DNA of 64,000 bases, from NCBI RefSeq assembly GCF_000763295.1, contig NZ_JRJE01000020.1:62001-126000 (forward strand), given 5' to 3'. Below, piece by piece: positions 1 through 7,500 of the stretch. Source of the DNA: Thalassospira australica. GTDB taxonomy: Bacteria > Pseudomonadota > Alphaproteobacteria > Rhodospirillales > Thalassospiraceae. A program made the translations under genes and the position numbers. The notes under the pieces were generated by a model that was not told the DNA's origin, made no database searches, and saw only the letters and a program-made list of their open reading frames with translations. How positions within the stretch are numbered: position 1 is the first letter of the stretch; every line of letters starts with the position of its first letter.

Positions 1-1054
1 CAAGGGTCTGCAAACTCAGATTGCGCATGATCGACCACAAGGGCATCACGCCATCGCGGCTTCGATCCCCGGCGACGAAAACAACCGCAGGCGCGCGCGA
101 TGCGGACCAATCCGATGTTCGTTCAAGGAAACATTGCGCCAGAACTTCTGCCTGACCATGCCCCGCCAGTCCGGCCAGGCCAACGACTTCGCCCTTGCGC
201 GCATTCAGTCCGTTCTCCATCCGTAAAACTTCCGGCCCGAATTCGCGTTTCTCCAAAATGTTTGCGACGTCTTGGGTGTCGGGCACGACATGGCCCATCG
301 CATCGACCAACCCGTCACGGGTGAAGTTGCTGGCGTCGTCATTTTCAATGATGCGGCCGTCCTTCATCACGACAATGCGGCTGGCGACATCAAAGATTTC
401 CCCCATCATGTGGGATATGAAAATGATCGCCCCGCCGTTCGCACAGAACGTTTTGATATAGGCCAGCAATTGATCGGCAATCGCCCCATCAAGCGACGAT
501 GTCGGCTCGTCCAGGATCACCAGACGCGCATCAATATCACGCCGGGAAAAGGCAATCGCGATCTCGACCATTTGCCGATCCGCAATCGGCAGATCGGCCA
601 CCACACTATAGGGATCAATACCGTTATCGGGGAACACCGCATCCAAAGAAGCCCGCACGGCAGACGCAGCGTTTTTACGCCAACCTGCCTTGGGCATATT
701 GCGATACGGGATCCGATAATTTTCAAGAACCGTCAGGTTCGGACACAGCGACAGTTCCTGAAAAACGCTGCGCACACCCGAACTTCTCGCCCGATGGGAA
801 TTGCGGAAATCGGCAACACCCGGGGCCCCGTCATAACTGACAGTGCCGCTGGTGGGGGACAAACGACCATTGATCACATTGACCAAAGTCGATTTACCCG
901 CCCCGTTGTGACCAACCACACCGACACATTCACCCGGCATGATCACAAGATCCGCACCATCAAGCGCCTTAACCGGTCCGAAAGATACACCGGCTTGGGC
1001 AAGCGTAATGATCGGCACCTCCCTGGTGCCGATCATGTTCTGGTTTTCCACCAT
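1..1054 (-). CDS. Sugar ABC transporter ATP-binding protein, partial (C-terminus off the left edge)
   Basis: Inner-membrane ATPase that would energise import of a sugar bound by the protein encoded just upstream. The frame is open from an ATG at 1054 to the left edge, about 351 codons. A Walker A motif GHNGAGKST lies at about residues 48-56, followed by a Q-loop, a Walker B with the DEPTSSLD D-loop, and an H-loop histidine in ISHMM. The usual LSGGQ signature is degenerate (IADRQMVEIA), as in the first domain of RbsA/MglA-type fused ATPases. The chain continues past 300 residues, so it is probably the two-domain type, whose second half is cut off. It lies 12 bp after the binding-protein gene, in one operon; permeases are expected to the left. 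An alternative start is the ATG at 1036. The family is clear, the sugar unknown. Confidence 0.88.
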   Translation of the reverse strand, partial: MVENQNMIGTREVPIITLAQAGVSFGPVKALDGADLVIMPGECVGVVGHNGAGKSTLVNVINGRLSPTSGTVSYDGAPGVADFRNSHRARSSGVRSVFQELSLCPNLTVLENYRIPYRNMPKAGWRKNAASAVRASLDAVFPDNGIDPYSVVADLPIADRQMVEIAIAFSRRDIDARLVILDEPTSSLDGAIADQLLAYIKTFCANGGAIIFISHMMGEIFDVASRIVVMKDGRIIENDDASNFTRDGLVDAMGHVVPDTQDVANILEKREFGPEVLRMENGLNARKGEVVGLAGLAGHGQAEVLAQCFLERTSDWSASRAPAVVFVAGDRSRDGVMPLWSIMRNLSLQTL

Positions 1055-1066
1055 AATCCTATCGCC

Positions 1067-2080
1067 TTAGTTCGCCGATTTGATCAGGTTTATTGCGTCT
1101 TCCTGTGAATATTCCACATTGGCCACAGAACCCGCCGGGGTTTCGGCAAGGATTTCTTCAAGGGTGTCCTGATCAACGCGCAGGAACGGTACGGTCAAGT
1201 CTTTGGGGACCTCGTTACCATCAAGAATCTGCTGGGCTACCCAGAAACCAAGTGTGCTCACACCCGGTGCAATCGAAAGCGAGGTGGTTTCATAACCGTT
1301 GGCGGTTTTCTGTTCTTTCCACCATTGCAGTTCGTCCTGACGGTTGCCCATGATAATGGTCGGGGTCGGACGACCCGCAGCATCAAACGCCTGAGCCGCA
1401 CCATAGCCATCCCCGCCCTGGGTCACGATGGCTTTGACTTCAGGCAGGCTTGGCAAAATGCCAGCCACGGCCTTTTGGGCAACATCCTGTGCCCAGTCAC
1501 CATGAACAGAACCGACGATTTCAAAATTGGTTTTCGCCACCTGTTCGTGAATACCGGCACTGATTTCGTCATCAACGAACACCCCGGCAAGACCCCGGAT
1601 TTCAAGAAGATTGCCGCCCTCAGGATAACGATCGGCAAGATATTTGACCTGATCACGGCCCATCTGTTTGAAATCAACAGCAATACGCCACGCGCAAGGT
1701 TCGGTGACGATCCCGTCAAACGACACAACAATGATGCCAGCATCGCAGGCTTCCTTGACGGCACCATTGATGGCCGTCGGCGATGCCGCATTCAAGACAA
1801 TGGCATCATAGCCCTGCAGGATCATGTTCTGAATTTGCGCGGCTTGTTCGGTTGCCTGATTTTCAGATGTGGTAAAGGCATCTGCGCTGGCAACAACACC
1901 ATCTTCGACCGCTTTGGATGCGACCTTGTCCCAGCTTTCCAACATGGCCTGACGCCAGGAATTCCCGGCGTAATTATTTGAAAGCGCGATGGTTTTTCCA
2001 GAAGTATCCGCCATCGCCTGGCCAGATACAAAGACAACAGTCCCGGCGATGGCGCCGAGCAGCATGGACTTGAGTTTCAT
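1067..2080 (-). CDS. Periplasmic sugar-binding protein of an ABC transporter (RbsB-like family)
   Basis: Periplasmic substrate-binding protein of 337 residues that would capture a sugar and deliver it to the permease served by the downstream ATPase. The chosen ATG at 2080 gives the N-terminus MKLKSMLLGAIAG, a hydrophobic signal peptide ending near QAMA, and is preceded by the strong ribosome site GGGAGGAAAA; an in-frame start seven codons upstream has no such site. The chain has the two-lobed Periplasmic_binding_4 pattern, with stretches such as ALSNNYAGNSW near the N-terminus, DAIVLNAASPTAING, and a late GNRQDE segment. It is the first gene of the operon and is divergent from a two-component system that may control it. 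The ligand cannot be told from sequence. Confidence 0.88.
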   Translation of the reverse strand: MKLKSMLLGAIAGTVVFVSGQAMADTSGKTIALSNNYAGNSWRQAMLESWDKVASKAVEDGVVASADAFTTSENQATEQAAQIQNMILQGYDAIVLNAASPTAINGAVKEACDAGIIVVSFDGIVTEPCAWRIAVDFKQMGRDQVKYLADRYPEGGNLLEIRGLAGVFVDDEISAGIHEQVAKTNFEIVGSVHGDWAQDVAQKAVAGILPSLPEVKAIVTQGGDGYGAAQAFDAAGRPTPTIIMGNRQDELQWWKEQKTANGYETTSLSIAPGVSTLGFWVAQQILDGNEVPKDLTVPFLRVDQDTLEEILAETPAGSVANVEYSQEDAINLIKSAN

Positions 2081-2210
2081 TTTTCCTCCCTGACACAACA
2101 CTGTCGCGTCATGATTTTGGTTTAGCCGTTTGGGTCGGCATTTAATTTATAATATCAATGGAAGGGGGATTTTCAGACAGGGCTCTTAAACTGTAAAGAG
2201 CATTCGCCGC

Positions 2211-2254
2211 ATCCCGGTTGCGGGATCACCCACCCATGTTGCGGGTTCCCGCAA
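2211..2254. promoter_or_regulatory. Two GC-rich palindromes between sugar ABC operon and sensor kinase gene
   Basis: The 220-bp divergent region holds ATCCCG-GTTG-CGGGAT at 2211-2226 and TTGCGGG-TT-CCCGCAA at 2239-2254, both perfect. A third, weaker repeat AAGAC-N6-GTCTT follows to about 2267. Their position between the transporter and kinase genes suits binding of the response regulator or hairpins in the kinase leader; the regulator is not known. Confidence 0.45.
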
Positions 2255-2300
2255 GACAGTGTCGTCTTGTCGCAATATGATGAAGGTCGGAGGAAACAAC

Positions 2301-3509
2301 ATGTCGGACCTTGCCCATTACCTGCGCATATCCAATCTTCTTGCAGGTAACCTTAACATCCATTCCGCGCTGAGCTCGGTAAAGGACGAAATCGACAAGA
2401 TTATTGAGTTTGATCATCTCGATATCTGTTTGATCGACACGGACAGAACGTGGATTACTGCCTATGAGGTTGGCCTGAAAACGACTTGGAGCACATCACG
2501 AACACTGGTTCGCCTGGCACCGGTGCGCGATATTCTGTTGGGCAAATGCGATCATCTTCTGACGGGAAATGCGCTTGAAGATCCGCGCTATGTATTCCCC
2601 GGTGCCGAAAGCGCCCCAATCCTCCGACACGAGTTTCGCAGTCGGGTCAATGTCGCGATGAAGGTACTGGGCGAAGTGATCGGGTCTTTGAACTGCTCGT
2701 CGAAAAAGGAAAACTTCTATACCGAACGACATGTTGAACAAGTTCGCATTCTGGCCGATATGCTTGCACCATATTTCTATGCCCTGCGCGCCAATGAAAA
2801 GGCCAACGCCGAGGCACTGGTACGCGCCCGTATTCTGGCACGCGAAGAAGGCTTGCGTCTTGGCGCACTTAGCCTGACAGACGCGCTGGAGGCTGAACGC
2901 CAACGCATCGGTATGGATCTGCATGATCAAACACTTGCCGATCTGACCCGGATCGCACGTGACCTGCGTCCGGGCATCACCAAGACACAGCACAGTCGTC
3001 TGCAACAGCAAATCCAAAATATGATCCAGGATCTGCGCGATATCATCGATACATCGATCCCAACAATCCTTGAACTGTTTGGCTTCCAGCACGCGGTTCT
3101 GACCCATATGGAACGGGCGATTAACCGCGACGACGGTCCCGACTTCAAGGTCGAGGATCAGACCGATGGCTATATTGACGCCTTACCGGAAACCACCCGG
3201 ATTGCAATTTTCCGCATTTGTCAGGAAGCAATCAATAATGCGGTACTGCATTCTGGCGCGACCTATATTTCGGCGCTGGCGTTTCACGATCCCGACGGTG
3301 ATCTGACCATCCAGATTTGCGACAATGGCCAGTTCAAATTCCAGGAAAAGAAACCAACAGGCAGCGGTCTGGCCCACATGAGAACCCGCGCCCAACTAAT
3401 CGGGGCCAAGTTTGAACACAGTACTCAGGAAGGAACCTGCATCACCGTCAAACTCCCCAAAACAACAGAAGAAACCGGAAGGGGCGAATATGAAAATTTT
3501 GCTGGTTGA
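2301..3509 (+). CDS. GAF-domain sensor histidine kinase, HisKA_3 (NarX/DegS) type
   Basis: Soluble kinase of 402 residues with no membrane segment. An N-terminal GAF-like sensor region covers about residues 10-165. A coiled linker leads to the HisKA_3 dimerisation box EAERQRIGMDLHDQ, with the phospho-acceptor His at about 208. The HATPase_c domain follows, with N-box EAINNAVLHS near 309-318, a DNG box at 341-343 and a GSGLAHM box at 354-360. The ATG at 2301 is chosen because GGAGGA lies eight bases upstream. The stop codon lies inside the next gene (20-nt overlap), so kinase and regulator are translationally coupled. Its position back to back with the sugar ABC operon suggests, but does not show, that it senses the same nutrient. 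Confidence 0.87.
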   Translation: MSDLAHYLRISNLLAGNLNIHSALSSVKDEIDKIIEFDHLDICLIDTDRTWITAYEVGLKTTWSTSRTLVRLAPVRDILLGKCDHLLTGNALEDPRYVFPGAESAPILRHEFRSRVNVAMKVLGEVIGSLNCSSKKENFYTERHVEQVRILADMLAPYFYALRANEKANAEALVRARILAREEGLRLGALSLTDALEAERQRIGMDLHDQTLADLTRIARDLRPGITKTQHSRLQQQIQNMIQDLRDIIDTSIPTILELFGFQHAVLTHMERAINRDDGPDFKVEDQTDGYIDALPETTRIAIFRICQEAINNAVLHSGATYISALAFHDPDGDLTIQICDNGQFKFQEKKPTGSGLAHMRTRAQLIGAKFEHSTQEGTCITVKLPKTTEETGRGEYENFAG

Positions 3510-4209
3510 AGACGACAAGATGCATGCGGATTTCCTCAAGGAAATTGTCGAACATGCCCTGCCGGAACTCGACGAAATCCTGATTGCCCGCGATGGCAAA
3601 GAAGCCGAAACCCTTGCACGTCAGCATGAAACCACGGCCATCGTCATGGATTTGCGCATGAAGGGCCATAACGGGATTGATGCCGCACGCACGATCTGGG
3701 CGGCCCGGCCCGATACCCGTATTCTATTTTGGTCGAACTATTCCGATGAGGCCTATTTGCGCGGCATTGCGCATATCGTTCCAAGTCAGGCGGCCTATGG
3801 GTATGTTCTGAAAACAGCAACACAGGACCGCATGCATTTGGCACTGCGATCTGTCCTGATCGAAGGTCAGATCGTTGTTGATCGCGAAGTCCATCAAATC
3901 CAGAACCAGCAGATGCGATCGCGCAATACCCTGACCGAGTTCGAATACATCATTCTAATTGATATCGCGCTCGGCCTTCCGGACAAGGCCATTGCCACAC
4001 GGCGCAAACTATCGCTGCGCACCGTGCAAAACCGCCTGCTGTCGCTATACAGCAAACTGGATGTCGAAGCACTTGATCAAAACGATCAGGGGGTTGCGCT
4101 CAACAAACGTGCCCGGGCAGTTTCGTGCGCGATTGCCCGCAAGATCATCAACCGTGAAGGCCTGGCCGCAGCGGAAAAAGACCTGCGCGCATGGCTAAGC
4201 CACACTTAG
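3490..4209 (+). CDS. Response regulator, receiver plus LuxR-type helix-turn-helix
   Basis: Cytoplasmic DNA-binding regulator of 239 residues, partner of the overlapping kinase. The receiver domain opens with MKILLVEDD (acidic pair at 8-9); the phospho-acceptor Asp is at about 54 in IVMDLRM and the conserved Lys is in YVLKT. The C-terminal half carries a divergent LuxR-type helix-turn-helix, LTEFEYIILIDIALGLPDK followed by SLRTVQNRLLSLYSKLDV. An upstream in-frame start exists, but the ATG at 3490 begins exactly at the receiver domain and follows GGAAGGGG. Likely targets are the palindromes at 2211-2254 or its own operon; this is inference. Confidence 0.87.
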   Translation: MKILLVEDDKMHADFLKEIVEHALPELDEILIARDGKEAETLARQHETTAIVMDLRMKGHNGIDAARTIWAARPDTRILFWSNYSDEAYLRGIAHIVPSQAAYGYVLKTATQDRMHLALRSVLIEGQIVVDREVHQIQNQQMRSRNTLTEFEYIILIDIALGLPDKAIATRRKLSLRTVQNRLLSLYSKLDVEALDQNDQGVALNKRARAVSCAIARKIINREGLAAAEKDLRAWLSHT

Positions 4210-4213
4210 ATCA

Positions 4214-4252
4214 CGGTGGGGGAAGACGGTGGAGGAAGACGGTAGGGGAAAC
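4214..4252. repeat. Three tandem 13-bp imperfect repeats
   Basis: Three copies of a CGGTGGGGGAAGA-like unit follow one another with 13-bp period: copy two has one change, copy three drifts at its end. They lie in the 93-bp gap between the convergent response-regulator and DUF3830 genes. No function is evident. Confidence 0.6.
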
Positions 4253-4302
4253 GTTGGAAAACGCTGCCCCGCCTGTCTGCGCGCGTCAGCCCCCCCGGGT
4301 AT

Positions 4303-4716
4303 TTAGGCCAGTTCAAACTTGATCGGCTGCGCCCCTTCCCAAAGCGTCATCTTGCCAAGCTTTTCGACGTCATCAAGGTTGCTTGTAACCGTGATGAAAT
4401 GGTTGCCTGCAAGCTGCCCGACCTTGGATGCGAAATGCACCCCGCCATATGCCAGCAGGATTTCGGTTTCGCTGATCCCGCCGGGATAAAGGATGATTTG
4501 GCCCGGTGCCGGATAGCTGGTGTGATTTTCATAACCAACACCAAACTGATAATCGCCAAGCGGCATCCAGACGCCCTCGCCGCTCCAGCGGACATGGACG
4601 GCTTTGCTTTCAAACGGCATGCGATCCATAAACGCCTTGCAGGTTTCCGGTGCTTTTTCGGTTTCAAGCACCCCGTCAAAGGTGAACGGGCCAGCGGTAA
4701 TTTTGATCTTGGTCAT
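4303..4716 (-). CDS. DUF3830 family protein
   Basis: A 137-residue cytoplasmic protein matching the DUF3830 family, whose structures show a cyclophilin-like fold. Recognisable stretches include PETCKAFMDRMP near residue 18, the centrally placed SGEGVWMPLGDY, and YPGGISETEILLAYG. The ATG at 4716 starts just before the domain; longer in-frame starts upstream add an unrelated leader. No enzymatic role is established for the family, although members sit near amidase and transport genes in many bacteria. Here it stands alone, convergent with the response regulator and divergent from the decarboxylase leader RNA. Confidence 0.75.
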   Translation of the reverse strand: MTKIKITAGPFTFDGVLETEKAPETCKAFMDRMPFESKAVHVRWSGEGVWMPLGDYQFGVGYENHTSYPAPGQIILYPGGISETEILLAYGGVHFASKVGQLAGNHFITVTSNLDDVEKLGKMTLWEGAQPIKFELA

Positions 4717-5049
4717 AAGGGCATCCTGACAGGTGGCGCGTTTTGCCTGCGACGCGGCGTTAAAACGCAATAAGTAAACTATGATCAAAGGGCTACACCG
4801 GGCAATCAAGACCGTCAATCGCCTTCATTTATACGTCCTGGTTATGCACAAATTGCAAGGCCCCATACCGAAATGCGTTGGATGGCATTGCTGCAAATCC
4901 CAAACGCGGCCATTCGCGCCATTTTTTGCGTTGCAGCAACCCTTCTTCGTCGATCCTGCGATTGTTTCACGACAAAGCGCGTGAAAATTTCACTTGCGCG
5001 CAAATTGGAACGGGCGTAAATCCCGGTTTGCCCAAAGTCGCACGTGCCT

Positions 5050-5590
5050 GTGGTGGTCCCCGAAGTTGGAACTCTTTTGGTTCTCTGGGGGGATACACTT
5101 AAAGCAACGACGGTGAGGGCTTTTTTGGTCTCAGGTGGCGTCCAAATCCACCGACACTAAAGAGGCACACCATCATTGCCTAGAGTTTCTCAGTTCTTAC
5201 TGGAAACGCTCTGCTGGGCAGATTTGTCTCAGAGCTAGGAAAAGAACGAAAAGCGTAGCGGGGCTACGGTTGAGGTCTTTGACGACGCTATGTGACAAAT
5301 CAGACCAGCCTGAGCAGGTTTGATGTCTGACGCCGCTGGTCGTCGTTATGCATTTTGAACGATGCGCCGCATCGCTCTGCAATGCATGCCTAGCCAGCAA
5401 CTCCAGACATCAAACAGAGCGCTTGCAGTAAGAGCTGAAAAACTCGCCGTGCGGAACGGGAACTCCCTATTCCATAGCGAGGCAGACTTAACTTCGCAGT
5501 TCCGGCTGGCCCCGGAACTAAACAGCATGCAGGTAGTCCGCGTCATCGCGCCTCCACCGCGCGCCCGCATCAGGTACATGCACGCTGCCA
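5050..5590 (+). ncRNA. Structured 5' leader of ornithine decarboxylase, speF-type RNA motif
   Basis: About 540 bases without a gene lie upstream of ornithine decarboxylase and are packed with pairing. GATTTGTC (5221-5228) pairs with GACAAATC (5294-5301) and encloses the hairpin CGTAGC-GGG-GCTACG (5254-5268). TTTGATGTCTG (5319-5329) pairs perfectly with 5404-5414. Inside it GCTGG (5335-5339) pairs with CCAGC (5394-5398), ATGCATT (5348-5354) with AATGCAT (5381-5387), and a CGATGCG/CGCATCG hairpin sits at the tip. Further hairpins are GAGTTTC-N-GAAACGCTC near 5180-5208 and AGTTCCGG-N6-CCGGAACT (5498-5519). A roughly 400-nt conserved RNA called speF is known in front of alphaproteobacterial ornithine decarboxylase genes; position and complexity match. 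Ends are approximate, and a regulatory role in polyamine control is inferred. Confidence 0.72.
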
Positions 5591-5615
5591 TATCGTGGAA
5601 TGGGAGAACGCCCCA

Positions 5616-6749
5616 ATGGCAACTCAGCGTATTATTGATTTTCTGGCACAGAACCGCCCGGAAGGCCCGTGCCTTGTCGTGGATCTTGATGTTGTTCAGC
5701 GCAACTACGAAACCTTCACCCGTGCGTTGCCCAGCTCGCGCATTTTCTATGCCGTCAAGGCAAACCCGGCCCCGGAAATCCTGAGCCTTCTGGCCGATCT
5801 TGGCAGCAATTTTGACACCGCATCGGTTCCAGAAATCGAAATGGCGATGGCAGCCGGTGCCAGCCCGGATCGCATTTCCTTTGGCAACACGATTAAAAAG
5901 GAACGCGACATTGCGCGCGCCTTTGAACTTGGTGTGCGCCTTTATGCGGTTGATTGCGTCGAAGAAGTTGAAAAAATCGCCCGTGTCGCACCGGGTGCGC
6001 AGGTTTTCTGCCGCATTCTGACCGATGGCGTTGGTGCTGAATGGCCGCTGTCGCGCAAATTCGGTTGTGCACCAAGCATGGCGCTTGAGGTTCTGGAACA
6101 TGCCCATCACATAGGTCTGGATGCCTATGGCGTGTCGTTCCACGTTGGCTCGCAGCAATGCAATCTTGATGCATGGGATACCGCCCTTGGCGAAGCATCC
6201 TCGATCTTCCGCACCCTGGCCGAAAAAAGCATCCACTTGCGCATGGTCAATATGGGCGGGGGTTTCCCGACCCGTTACCTGCGCGACATTCCGGCGACCG
6301 AGGCCTATGGCGCAGCAATCGTTGATGCCCTGCATGACCATTTTGGCAACCATATGCCCGAAACCATCATCGAGCCGGGCCGAGGCATGGTGGGTGACGC
6401 CGGTGTGATCAAAGCCGAGGTTGTTCTGATTTCGCGCAAGTCCGCCGATGATCCGGTGCGCTGGGTGTATCTTGACATCGGCAAATTCGGTGGCCTCGCC
6501 GAAACCATGGATGAAGCCATCCGCTATCCGATTACCACCATCCATGACGGCGGCGACGTTGCCCCGTGCGTTCTGGCAGGTCCGACCTGTGATTCAGCAG
6601 ACGTTATGTATGAAAAGACCCCCTATGACCTGCCGGTCTCTTTGACCATCGGGGACGAGGTTCTGATCGAAGCCACGGGCGCATACACCACCACTTATGC
6701 ATCCGTGGCGTTTAACGGTTTCTCGCCGCTGGCGTCTTATGTGATCTGA
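5616..6749 (+). CDS. speF: Ornithine decarboxylase, type III PLP fold (ornithine/lysine)
   Basis: Cytoplasmic PLP enzyme converting ornithine (some homologues also lysine) to putrescine plus CO2, the first step of polyamine synthesis. At 377 residues it has the usual length of the bacterial eukaryote-like (alanine-racemase fold) group. The PLP lysine is in FYAVKANP (about K48), the glycine loop is GGGFP at 214-218, the phosphate-binding EPGR is at 253-256, and the catalytic Cys is about 325 in GPTCDSAD. The ATG at 5616 has GGGAG nine bases upstream; a GTG seven codons earlier is possible. The gene sits directly behind the structured leader RNA, which probably controls it, and is followed after 25 bp by a GNAT gene. 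Confidence 0.93.
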   Translation: MATQRIIDFLAQNRPEGPCLVVDLDVVQRNYETFTRALPSSRIFYAVKANPAPEILSLLADLGSNFDTASVPEIEMAMAAGASPDRISFGNTIKKERDIARAFELGVRLYAVDCVEEVEKIARVAPGAQVFCRILTDGVGAEWPLSRKFGCAPSMALEVLEHAHHIGLDAYGVSFHVGSQQCNLDAWDTALGEASSIFRTLAEKSIHLRMVNMGGGFPTRYLRDIPATEAYGAAIVDALHDHFGNHMPETIIEPGRGMVGDAGVIKAEVVLISRKSADDPVRWVYLDIGKFGGLAETMDEAIRYPITTIHDGGDVAPCVLAGPTCDSADVMYEKTPYDLPVSLTIGDEVLIEATGAYTTTYASVAFNGFSPLASYVI

Positions 6750-6774
6750 TCCCATTGCCGGGAGAAACTGACCA

Positions 6775-7281
6775 ATGATTACCATTGATCGCGAAGGTGC
6801 GAACGCACACATCGAACGTGAAAAACTGCTGGACCGCGTTATGGGTCCGGCACGTTTTGGCAAATCGTCGGAAATCCTGCGGCGCAATCGCCGTCCGGCA
6901 GATGGCCTTGCGTTTGTTGCCTTTGAGGACACCCACATGATCGGCACGGTTCGGCTGTGGAACATTAGTGCGGGCAATGCCGGTGACGCGTTGCTGCTTG
7001 GCCCGCTTGCGGTTGACAAAATCTATAGCGGGTCCGGCGTGGGCGCCGGTCTGATCTATGCCGCCCTTAATGCGGCACAGGCATCCGGTCACCGTTCGGT
7101 TCTTCTGGTCGGCGATCCGCAATACTATGCGCGCTTTGGCTTCCATGCAGAGCCTGCAAGCAACCTTTTGATGCCGGGCGACTTTGATCGCCACCGGTTC
7201 CAGGCGATCCAACTTGGTAATGAAGATGTTCTGTCGGGATCAACCGGTGTGCTGCGTGCAACCGGGGCCATGATCCACTAA
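6775..7281 (+). CDS. GNAT family N-acetyltransferase
   Basis: A 168-residue cytoplasmic acetyltransferase of the GNAT fold, YhbS-like. The acetyl-CoA-binding motif A is visible around LLLGPLAVDKIYSGSGVGAGL (two parts, about residues 81-101), with the following helix, the LLVGDPQYYARFGF segment (about 110-123) typical of this branch, and a conserved Phe-rich C-terminus. It lies 25 bp behind ornithine decarboxylase, in the same transcript, and is closed by a strong terminator. The linkage invites a role in acetylating polyamines or another amine, but the YhbS-like branch is not assigned a substrate, so this is inference. Confidence 0.83.
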   Translation: MITIDREGANAHIEREKLLDRVMGPARFGKSSEILRRNRRPADGLAFVAFEDTHMIGTVRLWNISAGNAGDALLLGPLAVDKIYSGSGVGAGLIYAALNAAQASGHRSVLLVGDPQYYARFGFHAEPASNLLMPGDFDRHRFQAIQLGNEDVLSGSTGVLRATGAMIH

Positions 7282-7307
7282 ACAAACGCATCAACAAACA
7301 CCTGACG

Positions 7308-7346
7308 AATCCCGGTTTGGTTAAATCCTTGCCGGGATTTTTTTTC
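7308..7346 (+). terminator. Intrinsic terminator of the ornithine decarboxylase operon
   Basis: AATCCCGG (7308-7315) pairs perfectly with CCGGGATT (7332-7339), followed by an unbroken T run to 7346, 27 bp after the GNAT stop codon. Confidence 0.9.
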
Positions 7347-7500
7347 GCACCCCCGGGGGATGTAAATGTCCTTCTGCTTGGTTGTAAAAATTTTCAAGGC
7401 ATCATTGAAAGCACGCCTGAGGTGCACAACTTCTAATACATTGAAATAAAGCATAAAGCATAAAGCTTTTGATCTGAATTGATTGCGCGGGAATTCATCG

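Noticed and set aside
272-1108. Long plus-strand open frame over the sugar ABC ATPase
   Set aside because: It is the antisense of a clear ATPase gene whose Walker motifs read on the minus strand.
5135-5323. Short open frame within the decarboxylase leader
   Set aside because: No ribosome site, and the bases are taken up by RNA helices.
5346-6545. Long minus-strand open frame opposite ornithine decarboxylase
   Set aside because: Its composition mirrors the PLP enzyme codons; no family motif, and it runs into the structured leader RNA.
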